A stretch of DNA of 5,710 bases, taken from NCBI GenBank assembly GCA_022448645.1, contig JAKVBZ010000167.1, positions 1-5,710 on the forward strand, read 5' to 3'. The DNA is from Pirellulaceae bacterium. Its GTDB lineage: Bacteria; Planctomycetota; Planctomycetia; Pirellulales; Pirellulaceae. A program made the position numbers and the translations under genes. Shown in pieces: positions 1 to 5,710 of the stretch. The notes below the pieces were generated by a model. The model was not told the origin of the DNA, did no database searches, and was given only the letters and a program-made list of their open reading frames with translations. Each line of letters begins with the position of its first letter. Position 1 is the stretch's first letter.

Positions 1-1569
1 CTGAGCGTTCCAGATGAATACGCAACGATCGAACTGGCACTCGACGCGGCTGCCGAAGGCGCTGTCATTCACATCGCATCGGGAGTCTATAAACCTGCTC
101 TTTCCCTCAACACTCTCGGAAAATCGATAACGCTTCGTGGTGCGATCGATGACCAGGGCGCGCCAACCACGATAATCGACGGCGAGGGTTTGATTCGCGT
201 CCTTCAATGCACGAGCGGCGAAGGTGCTGACACCGTCTTTGAAAATCTCATCATTGCAAATGGGTTCACCCAGAGTAGCGGCGGCGGAATGTACAACTAC
301 GGAAGCAGTCCAACCCTGACCAACTGCACGTTCACGGGAAATGCGGCTGGCAACGACGGCGGAGGGATGTACAACGAAAGTAGCAGTAGCCCGACGCTGA
401 CCAACTGCACGTTCACCGACAACTCGGCCGAATACGACGGCGGAGGGATGTACAACGAAAGTAGCAGTAGCCCGACCCTCGACACATGTACATTTTCCAG
501 CAACTCAGCAACGCACGGCGGTGCGATCTACAACAATTCTTATTCTCACCCAGTGCTCAATGCATGCCTAATCAACGATAACTCCGCCAATTTCTTTGGA
601 GGCGGAATCTGTAATCGTGAGTCCTCGAGCCCAACATTGACGCATTGCGCCTTTGAAAACAACACGACTGCAACCGACAAAACCTCTTACCGAAGTGGTG
701 GCGGAGGAATGTACAGCTACCAATACTGCAATCCAACTCTGGCCAGTTGTACTTTCTCCGGTAACTCATCGACCGCTCCTGCTGGCGGCTCGGGAGGTGG
801 AATGTACATCGATCAGGGCAGCGCGACTCTCACCGATTGCCACTTCACAAACAACTTTGCTGATACACGTGGTGGCGGAATCGAGATTGATTCATTCCAA
901 AGTTCAACCCTACTGAACTGCACGTTTACCAACAATTCTGCGTTGGTTTCCGGTGGTGGATTGAGCAGTAGTGCAGGCACCGTCACATTGACGAACTGTT
1001 CATTCTCTGGCAACTCGACCAACGGCAGTGGTGGCGGTGCCTTCAGCAGATATGGCAGCTTCACTGCAAACGAATGCTCGTTCACTGAAAATACGGCCCT
1101 AACCTTTGGTGGAGGTTTCGCCAGCGACGGCGACACATCAGACCTCATTGCCTGCTCGTTTTCCAAAAACTCTTCAGAAGTTTTCGGCGGCGCCATTTCT
1201 CTTAACAACAGCAACGTGACACTCACTCACTGTAACCTTACCGAGAACTCAGCATCTTTCTTCGGTGGTGGCATCTACAGTGGCACGAGCCAATCGAACT
1301 TGGGATTGACCGACACGACAGTCTGCGGAAACACGCCAGATCAAATTGACGGCGACTGGACCGACAACGGCGGAAACACCGTCAGTGACGAGTGCCAAAC
1401 CGACTGCGCTGCTGATGTCAACGGTGACGGCGTCATCAACGGCGCCGATCTGACGTTCCTCTTCGGTTTCTGGGGATCAAACGACGCGGTCGCCGACGTC
1501 AACAGCGACGGCATTGTCGACGGAGCCGACCTCACGGTCATGCTCGATGCCTGGGGCGCGTGCCCGTAG
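1..1569 (+). CDS. Secreted right-handed beta-helix protein with C-terminal dockerin-like module (5' partial)
   Basis: The frame is open from base 1 to the TAG at 1567-1569 (522 residues visible), so this is the C-terminal part of a longer protein. A TTG at 190 is not a credible start: in-frame sequence before it encodes a typical beta-helix entry segment (VPDEYATIELALDAA, then SGVY and TIIDGEG) that matches the start of the second beta-helix gene at 4727. Visible residues 94-448 form 13 coils of about 26-27 residues, mostly of the form GGG(M/I)YN...PTLTNCTFTxNSA. Residues about 472-522 form two EF-hand-like dockerin repeats, DVNGDGVINGADL and DVNSDGIVDGADL, ending in WGACP. A signal peptide is expected upstream but not visible. 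The likely role is an extracellular or surface structural, adhesive or carbohydrate-binding protein. No catalytic residues can be assigned, so an enzyme such as a polysaccharide lyase is possible but unsupported. The architecture is confident and the function unknown. Confidence 0.93.
   Translation: MSVPDEYATIELALDAAAEGAVIHIASGVYKPALSLNTLGKSITLRGAIDDQGAPTTIIDGEGLIRVLQCTSGEGADTVFENLIIANGFTQSSGGGMYNYGSSPTLTNCTFTGNAAGNDGGGMYNESSSSPTLTNCTFTDNSAEYDGGGMYNESSSSPTLDTCTFSSNSATHGGAIYNNSYSHPVLNACLINDNSANFFGGGICNRESSSPTLTHCAFENNTTATDKTSYRSGGGGMYSYQYCNPTLASCTFSGNSSTAPAGGSGGGMYIDQGSATLTDCHFTNNFADTRGGGIEIDSFQSSTLLNCTFTNNSALVSGGGLSSSAGTVTLTNCSFSGNSTNGSGGGAFSRYGSFTANECSFTENTALTFGGGFASDGDTSDLIACSFSKNSSEVFGGAISLNNSNVTLTHCNLTENSASFFGGGIYSGTSQSNLGLTDTTVCGNTPDQIDGDWTDNGGNTVSDECQTDCAADVNGDGVINGADLTFLFGFWGSNDAVADVNSDGIVDGADLTVMLDAWGACP
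280..1344 (+). repeat. Thirteen beta-helix coil repeats (GGG...C-x-F-x-x-N)
   Basis: The translated repeats begin at each Gly-Gly-Gly (or Gly-Gly-Ala) and run 26-27 residues, with longer units at coils 5 and 6. Twelve of the 13 carry Cys followed by x and then Phe, Leu or Ile, with Asn three residues after that position (NCTFTGN, NCTFTDN, TCTFSSN, HCAFENN and so on). The last unit deviates (TVCGNTPDQ) and looks like a closing cap. Stacked identical positions of this kind are expected to form ladders inside a parallel beta-helix. The paired GGx and FxxN pattern resembles the repeats of chlamydial polymorphic membrane proteins. Confidence 0.9.
353..476 (+). repeat. 43-bp perfect direct repeat, 81-bp period, inside the beta-helix gene
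   Basis: Bases 353-395 and 434-476 are identical over 43 bp at an offset of 81 bp, exactly 27 codons or one beta-helix coil. A second 20-bp match with the same offset (316-335 and 397-416) extends the periodicity. The other coils are similar only at protein level, so this pair is the youngest visible internal duplication, or has been kept uniform by recombination. Confidence 0.9.
1414..1566 (+). other. Dockerin-like module of the first beta-helix protein
   Basis: This stretch encodes two repeats of about 22 residues, each with the calcium-loop pattern D-x-N-x-D-G-x-x-x-x-x-D (DVNGDGVINGAD and DVNSDGIVDGAD), each followed by a hydrophobic helix ending in WG. The chain stops directly after WGACP. 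In clostridia dockerins bind cohesins in cellulosomes. In planctomycetes such tails occur on many secreted proteins without a cellulosome, where a role in attachment or sorting is suspected; that role is inference here. Confidence 0.88.
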
Positions 1570-1629
1570 TGTTCGGCTTCTCTTAAACATGTTTCATCCC
1601 TAACCCCTCTAGCCATACTCTGGGGGGGG

Positions 1630-1669
1630 AACGCGCGCCGCACCAGACTGCCGGCGCGCGTTTTTTTTT
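1630..1669 (+). terminator. Rho-independent terminator after the first beta-helix gene
   Basis: A perfect 10-bp GC-rich stem (ACGCGCGCCG at 1631-1640 with CGGCGCGCGT at 1652-1661) encloses the 11-base loop CACCAGACTGC. An extra A-T pair (1630/1662) extends it. Nine T residues follow (1661-1669). It lies about 60 bp after the stop codon and should end the transcript before the next gene. A run of eight G residues (1622-1629) directly precedes the stem. The stem and loop are identical to those of the terminator at 2900. Confidence 0.93.
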
Positions 1670-1758
1670 GAATATTCTGGACCACCCTTATCCCACTCTC
1701 CGCATGGGATGGCATGACGCGCAACCCGTAACGAGGGCGTCGTGCATGGAGCATTCTT

Positions 1759-1763
1759 AGGAG
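1759..1763 (+). promoter_or_regulatory. Ribosome binding site deciding the start at 1769
   Basis: AGGAG lies 5 bases before the ATG at 1769. A GTG at 1742 in the same frame would add nine residues, but they contain this Shine-Dalgarno sequence and would precede the signal peptide, so 1769 is preferred. Confidence 0.8.
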
Positions 1764-1768
1764 TACAT

Positions 1769-2872
1769 ATGAATAATGTGATGAAAACCAGTTATCTGGC
1801 AGGCTATTGTCTGAGCTCTGTATTGATCATGAGCAGCACAACCACGGCAGCACCTCAGGCCTGTTCGTACACCAGCAATTGGATTACCCAAGAACTATTG
1901 TGTAGTTCAAGTGAAGTAGACAATCCGTTTTGCTATCTCCACAATCTTGCACCGGTACAAGGAACGGACCGCGTCATCTGGGATGGTAGCTTCACAAGCA
2001 GTACTTCCGAATGTGATGGACCCGGTGGACGTTGGACAGGAACAACAGCCCAAGTAGACGAATGGAACACCATCTCTCGATTCGTCGACAACAGAAGTGG
2101 CGATGGCGAACTGGTTCTGACAACAGCAGGTGGCCCTATCTCTGCGCGCGTTTTTGGACAAACGTTTGGTGAAGCTGCGGCGTATGTCAGTTCAGTTGAA
2201 AGCGCTGATGTTGTTGTCCCGTCAGCGAGCTTCATCCGGGTCAAATTCAACGCGTCAATACGGAACTTGCCACCCGGAGATAATATTGCTTGGTTCAAGG
2301 TTCGATTTGGATTGAAAAACGCAGATGGAACCTACGATGAACTACCAGAGTACATCGAGGGCGCAGGCCATAACGATCTCTGGCTGATAGATATAGATGC
2401 TGGAGGGGAATCGCAATGCGTCATTGACTTTCCTCTCGATCAAATCGGTTGTCCGAACATCAACATCAAAGACTGGGTTCCAATGGTCCAGTTCGGTCTC
2501 GCTGGCTCCAATTCGAATCCGAGCTGTTCTATGCGCATCGACGATATTGACGTCAACATTGCCCAGCTCTCTTTGGGAGACCCAACCAACCTTGTCTCGG
2601 GTTCAGTCAACCTAGATGACCCGAGATCATGGACACTCATCGGACGCTCACATTGGCAAGGCGGCGGGACAGATAACACCACGGGCGTCTCGGCAACTCG
2701 AAGCCCTTGTCTTGCTGACACCAACTGGGATGGTGTCGTTGATGTGGAGGATCTCCTCAACGTCATCGGCCGATGGGGTGATCCCTCCGGTCCAGGAAAT
2801 GTCAACTGCGACGGAAACACCGATGTTGTTGATCTGGTTATGGTCTTAGGCGCCTGGGGCGCTTGCCCGTAA
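1769..2872 (+). CDS. Secreted protein of unknown function with C-terminal dockerin-like module
   Basis: The protein has 367 residues. Residues 1-27 or so (MNNVMKTSYLAGYCLSSVLI, then a Ser/Thr/Ala-rich stretch) look like a signal peptide, with possible cleavage after A27 or A31. Residues about 32-290 are rich in beta-prone segments, Asp, Asn, Trp and Cys, with short motifs such as IWDGSF, FIRVKF, WFKVRFGL and MRIDDIDV. This suggests an extracellular beta-sandwich, perhaps carbohydrate-binding, but I do not recognise the family. Residues 317-367 are a dockerin-like pair: DTNWDGVVDVED, then VNCDGNTDVVD, ending in WGACP exactly as in the upstream protein. At least eight cysteines after the signal peptide suggest disulfides and export. 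Strong terminators on both sides suggest a single-gene transcript. Export and the tail are confident; the role is not known. Confidence 0.93.
   Translation: MNNVMKTSYLAGYCLSSVLIMSSTTTAAPQACSYTSNWITQELLCSSSEVDNPFCYLHNLAPVQGTDRVIWDGSFTSSTSECDGPGGRWTGTTAQVDEWNTISRFVDNRSGDGELVLTTAGGPISARVFGQTFGEAAAYVSSVESADVVVPSASFIRVKFNASIRNLPPGDNIAWFKVRFGLKNADGTYDELPEYIEGAGHNDLWLIDIDAGGESQCVIDFPLDQIGCPNINIKDWVPMVQFGLAGSNSNPSCSMRIDDIDVNIAQLSLGDPTNLVSGSVNLDDPRSWTLIGRSHWQGGGTDNTTGVSATRSPCLADTNWDGVVDVEDLLNVIGRWGDPSGPGNVNCDGNTDVVDLVMVLGAWGACP
2717..2869 (+). other. Dockerin-like module of the secreted protein at 1769
   Basis: Two calcium-loop-like repeats are visible. The first fits well (D317, N319, D321, G322, D325, D328). 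In the second, the loop's first Asp is replaced by Asn (N-V-N-C-D-G-N-T-D-V-V-D) and a Cys sits inside the loop. The module ends with AWGACP, as in the first protein. The last 20 or so bases before the stop also match at DNA level with one mismatch, while the rest of the module is diverged. Confidence 0.85.
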
Positions 2873-2899
2873 AGCGATCAACCGACAACACTCAAAACC

Positions 2900-2944
2900 A
2901 CGCGCGCCGCACCAGACTGCCGGCGCGCGTTTTTTTCTTTTTTT
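2900..2944 (+). terminator. Rho-independent terminator after the secreted-protein gene, copy of the one at 1631
   Basis: The 10-bp stem ACGCGCGCCG (2900-2909) pairs with CGGCGCGCGT (2921-2930) around the loop CACCAGACTGC. Seven T, one C and seven T follow. It starts 27 bp after the stop codon. Bases 2900-2936 equal 1631-1667 over all 37 positions, loop included. An outer inverted repeat, CACTCAAAA (2889-2897) with TTTTGAGTG (2941-2949), could close a larger nested structure. Confidence 0.93.
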
Positions 2945-3572
2945 GAGTGCCAATGCAAAGGACACCCCCCACCGTCGTATCTCCCTGTACCGAAGCCATG
3001 GGCCCCCGCGAACACCTGCACGACGTCGCTCGTCGGGGTCCCTGGCTCGGTTTTTGCCACATCTTGAAACCAGATTCTCTACGGCGAATATTTTCTCCGT
3101 CCGTGCACCATTTCGGCGCAACCGACCGACTACCTACCAACGAAGAGACTAACGAGCGTATGGGTTTCCACACGCTCACGCACAGGAGTACCTGACGACG
3201 CAGGGTTACACACCCACTTCATACCGAGACCTGTTCTCACACAGCACTTCTTTTTGGCCTAACGGCCACATATTGCTCTTACGGCGTCGTCGACAATCTG
3301 AATCAGCCTTGTTGAGGTGTGTTGAAACAACACCGCTGTGATTCTGTTCCATCTGGAGCGTTCACACCGTAGTTGTAGCACTTTGTGCGGGGCGTTTGAC
3401 GGTGCTGTCGTTGGTGTACGGACATCCGACCTGGTCTCGTTCTAGAGCCATCTACTGTAGGTGTGGACACACATCGACACGCCACCTTCCGAAGGCCGTC
3501 GGTTGGCAATGTGTCGCCGAGCCAATTCAGTTTGAAGGGCCCTATTTCCAGGGGCGTCGTTTCTACGCAGTT
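2945..3572 (+). other. Long intergenic region without a recognisable gene
   Basis: I see no supported coding sequence on either strand. Open frames here lack Shine-Dalgarno sequences, signal peptides or family motifs, and they overlap one another in several frames. Small hairpins are present: TGGCC-TAAC-GGCCA (3255-3268) and GTGTTG-AAA-CAACAC (3319-3333). Neither has a T-tract placed for termination. A promoter for the pseudopilin gene should lie here, but no convincing -35/-10 pair stands out. A TTGACG at 3396 has only a poor partner (TACGGA at 3417, 15-bp spacing). The region may be a long 5' leader, regulatory DNA or a decayed gene. Confidence 0.6.
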
Positions 3573-3576
3573 GGAG
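3573..3576 (+). promoter_or_regulatory. Ribosome binding site deciding the start at 3583
   Basis: GGAG lies 6 bases before the ATG at 3583. The in-frame GTG at 3463 has no such site and would add 40 residues of unlikely leader, so 3583 is preferred. Confidence 0.72.
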
Positions 3577-3582
3577 CCGGAA

Positions 3583-4620
3583 ATGTTCATACACAAGATT
3601 TGTACGACAAAAAACCACAGACCAAAGGAGCATGCGACCAAAACCCCATGCGGGTTCACGCTCGTCGAGCTACTGGTCGTGATGGCGATCATCGCACTTC
3701 TCATTGGTCTTCTGTTGCCTGCCCTCAGCAAGGCGAGAGCCGCAGCACGTACGACGAAGGACGCTTCACAGATCAACCAGATTCACAAGGCCCTGCTGAT
3801 CTATGCGAACAGCGATAAGGACAACGAACTTCCCATTCCGGGAAAGGCTTTTGCCGTCCACTATGAGTTGAGTGGTAACACATACCACGGTCGATTCGGC
3901 GAAGAACGGCTGAATGTAAACAACACACACAACCTCTACTCAATGTGCATTGCTCAGGAGTATTTCACCCCAGACATCCTGATTGGTCCGAGCGAGTCCA
4001 ATGATATTGTCATTGCTGATCGTGATTATGACTACACAATGCACAATCCATCGCAGAACAGATACTGGGACCCCAGTTTTACTGCCGGTATCGATGGCTC
4101 TACCCAAGCGCACGCTGGCGCATTCAGAGGTCAAGCAGGTATCAGCAGCTGGGGCGGTGAGTCCCGCCCTGCTGAGGAGTGCAACACCTCGTATGCACAC
4201 CTTGCCATCCACGGGAAGAACCTGGATGGACATGCCAATCTCCGCCGCACTCGTCACTGGGTGAACTATGCCGCAACTGGCGTCCCCGCCATGGCAACTC
4301 GTGGCACCTTCGAGGGCGATGTCACCAATGCAGCTCAATACAACAACAGCAATACTCTTCTTTTGCACGGGAGCGATCGAGCATGGGAAGGAAATGTCTG
4401 CTTTGCAGACAACCACATGTCTTACGTCAAGAATTTCTATCCATCTGATTACCACTGTCAGGAGAACGGTGGGATGGTTCCCGACAACTTGTTCGACTGC
4501 GACAAGGAGTTAATGAACTGCAGCGGATCAGGATTTCCCCGTCATTGGGAAGGCGAATCTTGGACGGGCATTTGCACAAACTACTCCTCAAGTATCGGTT
4601 CAATCATGATCTATGACTGA
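3583..4620 (+). CDS. Prepilin-type N-terminal cleavage/methylation domain protein (pseudopilin-like)
   Basis: The protein has 345 residues. A polar 24-residue leader ends in Gly at a type IV prepilin peptidase site: PCG24/F25TLVELLVV, with Glu at mature position 5 (E29). A hydrophobic helix follows (to about residue 46), then KARAAARTTKDASQINQIHKA, the usual alpha1 continuation. The N-terminal peptidase would cut after G24 and methylate F25. Near residues 262-278, LLLHGSDRAWEGNVCFADNH resembles the C-terminal H-X9-DG motif of planctomycete pilin-like proteins, but with a wider gap (H-X13-D) and N in place of G. A further 67 residues follow, with four cysteines, perhaps disulfide-bonded. Such proteins are exported to the membrane and may build type II secretion pseudopili or pilus-like fibres. 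None of the assembly machinery is in this window, so the role is inferred from the N-terminus. It lies upstream of and on the same strand as the second beta-helix gene. Confidence 0.92.
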   Translation: MFIHKICTTKNHRPKEHATKTPCGFTLVELLVVMAIIALLIGLLLPALSKARAAARTTKDASQINQIHKALLIYANSDKDNELPIPGKAFAVHYELSGNTYHGRFGEERLNVNNTHNLYSMCIAQEYFTPDILIGPSESNDIVIADRDYDYTMHNPSQNRYWDPSFTAGIDGSTQAHAGAFRGQAGISSWGGESRPAEECNTSYAHLAIHGKNLDGHANLRRTRHWVNYAATGVPAMATRGTFEGDVTNAAQYNNSNTLLLHGSDRAWEGNVCFADNHMSYVKNFYPSDYHCQENGGMVPDNLFDCDKELMNCSGSGFPRHWEGESWTGICTNYSSSIGSIMIYD

Positions 4621-4667
4621 ACAGAGCCGCCATAAAGTTCCGCAAAAACAAAACGAAGAAACAAAGC

Positions 4668-4691
4668 GCGTGCATCGCAAATGACGCACGC
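4668..4691. other. Imperfect hairpin between the pseudopilin and beta-helix genes
   Basis: GCGTGC (4668-4673) pairs with GCACGC (4686-4691). After one A-C mismatch the stem continues with two more pairs around GCAAAT. There is no T-tract on the + strand. On the - strand the hairpin would be followed by a T-rich stretch (the complement of about 4651-4665), but no - strand gene is there. It could be a weak terminator or a structured leader for the next gene. Confidence 0.35.
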
Positions 4692-4715
4692 ATAAACTTA
4701 AAAAGACTATTGGAT

Positions 4716-4719
4716 AGGA
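4716..4719 (+). promoter_or_regulatory. Ribosome binding site for the start at 4727
   Basis: AGGA lies 7 bases before the ATG at 4727. A competing in-frame ATG at 4790 has AGGGG (4781-4785) only 4 bases ahead. Confidence 0.6.
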
Positions 4720-4726
4720 TTTCTCC

Positions 4727-5710
4727 ATGCATCTGCACAACGAAAACAAAACTCCTCTGATGCCTACTTGTTCACGCCTCAGGGGTCTCATGACTCGCGT
4801 CTCCGTGGTTCGCACTACTACACTTTTTACCCTCCTTCCACTTGCTACCACGTTCGCCGAAGTCATTACAGTTGACGATGACGGGAAAGCTGACTTCTCC
4901 TCAATACAAGCGGCAATCGACTATTCCTCTGATGGCGATGAAATCCGCGTCGCTCCGGGCGTCTATACCGACGACAGAAGGAACGTGGTCGACTTTCTTG
5001 GCAAGTCCATCACGGTTCGGTCTGATCAAGGCGCAGAAGTCACCATAATCGATGGCGAACAAACACGGCGTTGCATCATCTTTCAAAGCGGCGAACCTGA
5101 GTCAGCGCTACTGGAAGGGTTTACCGTTCGTAACGGCATGTCCTCTTCTGGAGGCGGCATAGCTATTTTCGATGGCAACCCCACGGTGAAATATTGCACC
5201 ATCACGAACAACTCAGCTGTTCATGGCGGTGGAATGATTAACCAAAACAGCCGTACGACACTTGAGCACTGTGTTTTTTCAAACAACACTGCGGAGCTTG
5301 GCGGTGGAATGTACACGCATGACGGCAATACAGAACTCAGCCACTGCACCTTCATCGAAAACACTGCGGATGACTACGGCGGCGGGATGGCGAACAACGT
5401 AGAAAGCCGCCTAACACTGAATAACTGCACGTTCGAAGAGAACTCATGCGGCAAGTTTGGTGGCGGTATGTACAACAACAGCGAATTGATGAATCTGAGT
5501 CAATGCACGTTTGTTAGAAATCACGCCGACACTTGGGCTGGTGGTATGTACAACTTCCAGAGCAACCCAGAGATCGTGGACTGCACTTTTCAAGAAAACT
5601 CCGCTCAGAATACGTGCGGAGGCCTGATGAACCACGCCGGTAGTAACCCGATCCTGACCAACTGCGCGTTCATTGGAAATACAACCGGCCTGAGCGGACA
5701 AGCGCCTGGC
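4727..5710 (+). CDS. Secreted right-handed beta-helix protein (3' partial)
   Basis: The frame runs without a stop from ATG 4727 to the last base (328 codons), so the C-terminus is outside the window. A hydrophobic stretch, TTTLFTLLPLATTFA, ends at A44 before EVITVDDDG and fits a signal peptide. From 4727 the positive region before it is long; starting at M22 (ATG 4790) would give a standard 23-residue signal, so the start is not settled. Residues 45-141 are the beta-helix entry segment (FSSIQAAIDYSSDGDEIRVA, GVYTDD, KSITVRSD, VTIIDGE), closely paralleling the first beta-helix protein. Residues 142-328 hold seven coils of the same GGGMYN...NCTF-x-x-N-x-A type. It is a paralogue of the gene at 1-1569, so a dockerin-like tail is likely beyond the window end (inference). 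The function is probably extracellular structure, adhesion or glycan binding; no catalytic site is visible. Confidence 0.93.
   Translation, partial: MHLHNENKTPLMPTCSRLRGLMTRVSVVRTTTLFTLLPLATTFAEVITVDDDGKADFSSIQAAIDYSSDGDEIRVAPGVYTDDRRNVVDFLGKSITVRSDQGAEVTIIDGEQTRRCIIFQSGEPESALLEGFTVRNGMSSSGGGIAIFDGNPTVKYCTITNNSAVHGGGMINQNSRTTLEHCVFSNNTAELGGGMYTHDGNTELSHCTFIENTADDYGGGMANNVESRLTLNNCTFEENSCGKFGGGMYNNSELMNLSQCTFVRNHADTWAGGMYNFQSNPEIVDCTFQENSAQNTCGGLMNHAGSNPILTNCAFIGNTTGLSGQAPG
5150..5710 (+). repeat. Seven beta-helix coil repeats of the second beta-helix protein
   Basis: Units begin with GGGIAI, GGGMIN, GGGMYT, GGGMAN, GGGMYN, AGGMYN and GGLMN. Each carries a Cys in the same place (YCTI, HCVF, HCTF, NCTF, QCTF, DCTF, NCAF) followed by x-x-N. 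Unit length is 25-27 residues. Unlike gene 1, I see no long DNA-identical pair, so these coils are older or more diverged. Confidence 0.88.

Noticed and set aside
297..503. Reverse-strand open frame with internal repeats (297-503)
   Set aside because: It mirrors the coil repeats of the + strand gene and has no support of its own.
190..1569. TTG at 190 as the start of the first beta-helix gene
   Set aside because: The same frame is open to base 1 and encodes conserved beta-helix entry sequence there; the true start is upstream of the window.
1622..1629. Run of eight G residues as a phase-variation tract
   Set aside because: It lies after the stop codon and before the terminator, so length changes would not alter a reading frame. 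It could affect sequencing accuracy only.
1341..3179. Reverse-strand open frames that share the peptide TRAGSLVRRA (1341-1754 and 2892-3179)
   Set aside because: The shared peptide is only the reverse-strand translation of the duplicated terminator. The frames have no ribosome binding site or family features, and the first one overlaps the dockerin of gene 1.
3170..3215. A c-di-GMP (GEMM) riboswitch-like stretch: CACGCACAGG, then GACGCAGGG
   Set aside because: Only short pieces resemble the motif. The usual GGCAAACC stretch and second helix are not recognisable, and the gene start is about 370 bp away. A covariance-model search would settle it.
3396..3422. Possible sigma-70 promoter, TTGACG with TACGGA
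   Set aside because: Spacing is only 15 bp and the -10 match is poor; this is expected by chance in 600 bp.
3463..3582. GTG start at 3463 for the pseudopilin
   Set aside because: It would add 40 residues before the prepilin leader and has no Shine-Dalgarno sequence; ATG 3583 has GGAG at a good distance.

Overview
The window looks like a piece of a Planctomycetota chromosome, most likely a Phycisphaerae-type lineage. The reasons are: two secreted proteins that end in a two-repeat dockerin-like calcium-binding module with the same last five residues (WGACP); a pseudopilin-like protein of the kind that is highly expanded in planctomycetes; and right-handed parallel beta-helix proteins built from Gly-Gly-Gly coils. 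This placement is inference from protein style. No marker gene such as rRNA or a ribosomal protein is present.

All four supported genes are on the + strand. (1) Positions 1-1569 hold the 3' part of a secreted beta-helix protein that ends in a dockerin-like module; the frame is open back to base 1, so the true start lies outside the window. A strong intrinsic terminator follows at about 1630-1669. (2) Positions 1769-2872 hold a 367-residue secreted protein with an unrecognised N-terminal domain and the same kind of dockerin-like C-terminus. A second terminator follows at about 2900-2944, and its stem, loop and T-tract start are identical to the first over 37 bases. (3) About 640 bp with no convincing gene come next (2945-3582). 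(4) Positions 3583-4620 hold a pseudopilin-like protein with a clear prepilin peptidase site (G/FTLVE). (5) From 4727 to the window end runs a second beta-helix protein, the paralogue of gene 1, with a signal peptide; its 3' end is outside the window.

Three of the four products are predicted to be exported by signal peptide (gene 1 by analogy, because its N-terminus is missing), and the fourth is a type IV pilin/type II pseudopilin-like protein. The common theme is cell-surface or extracellular structure. The terminators suggest genes 1 and 2 are separate transcription units; genes 3 and 4 are 106 bp apart and could be co-transcribed or separate. No enzyme, mobile element, CRISPR array, tRNA or rRNA was recognised. 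The most unusual points are the duplicated terminator with a conserved loop, the cysteine/asparagine ladder in the beta-helix proteins with its resemblance to chlamydial Pmp repeats, and the shared dockerin-like tail that may act as a surface-sorting tag.
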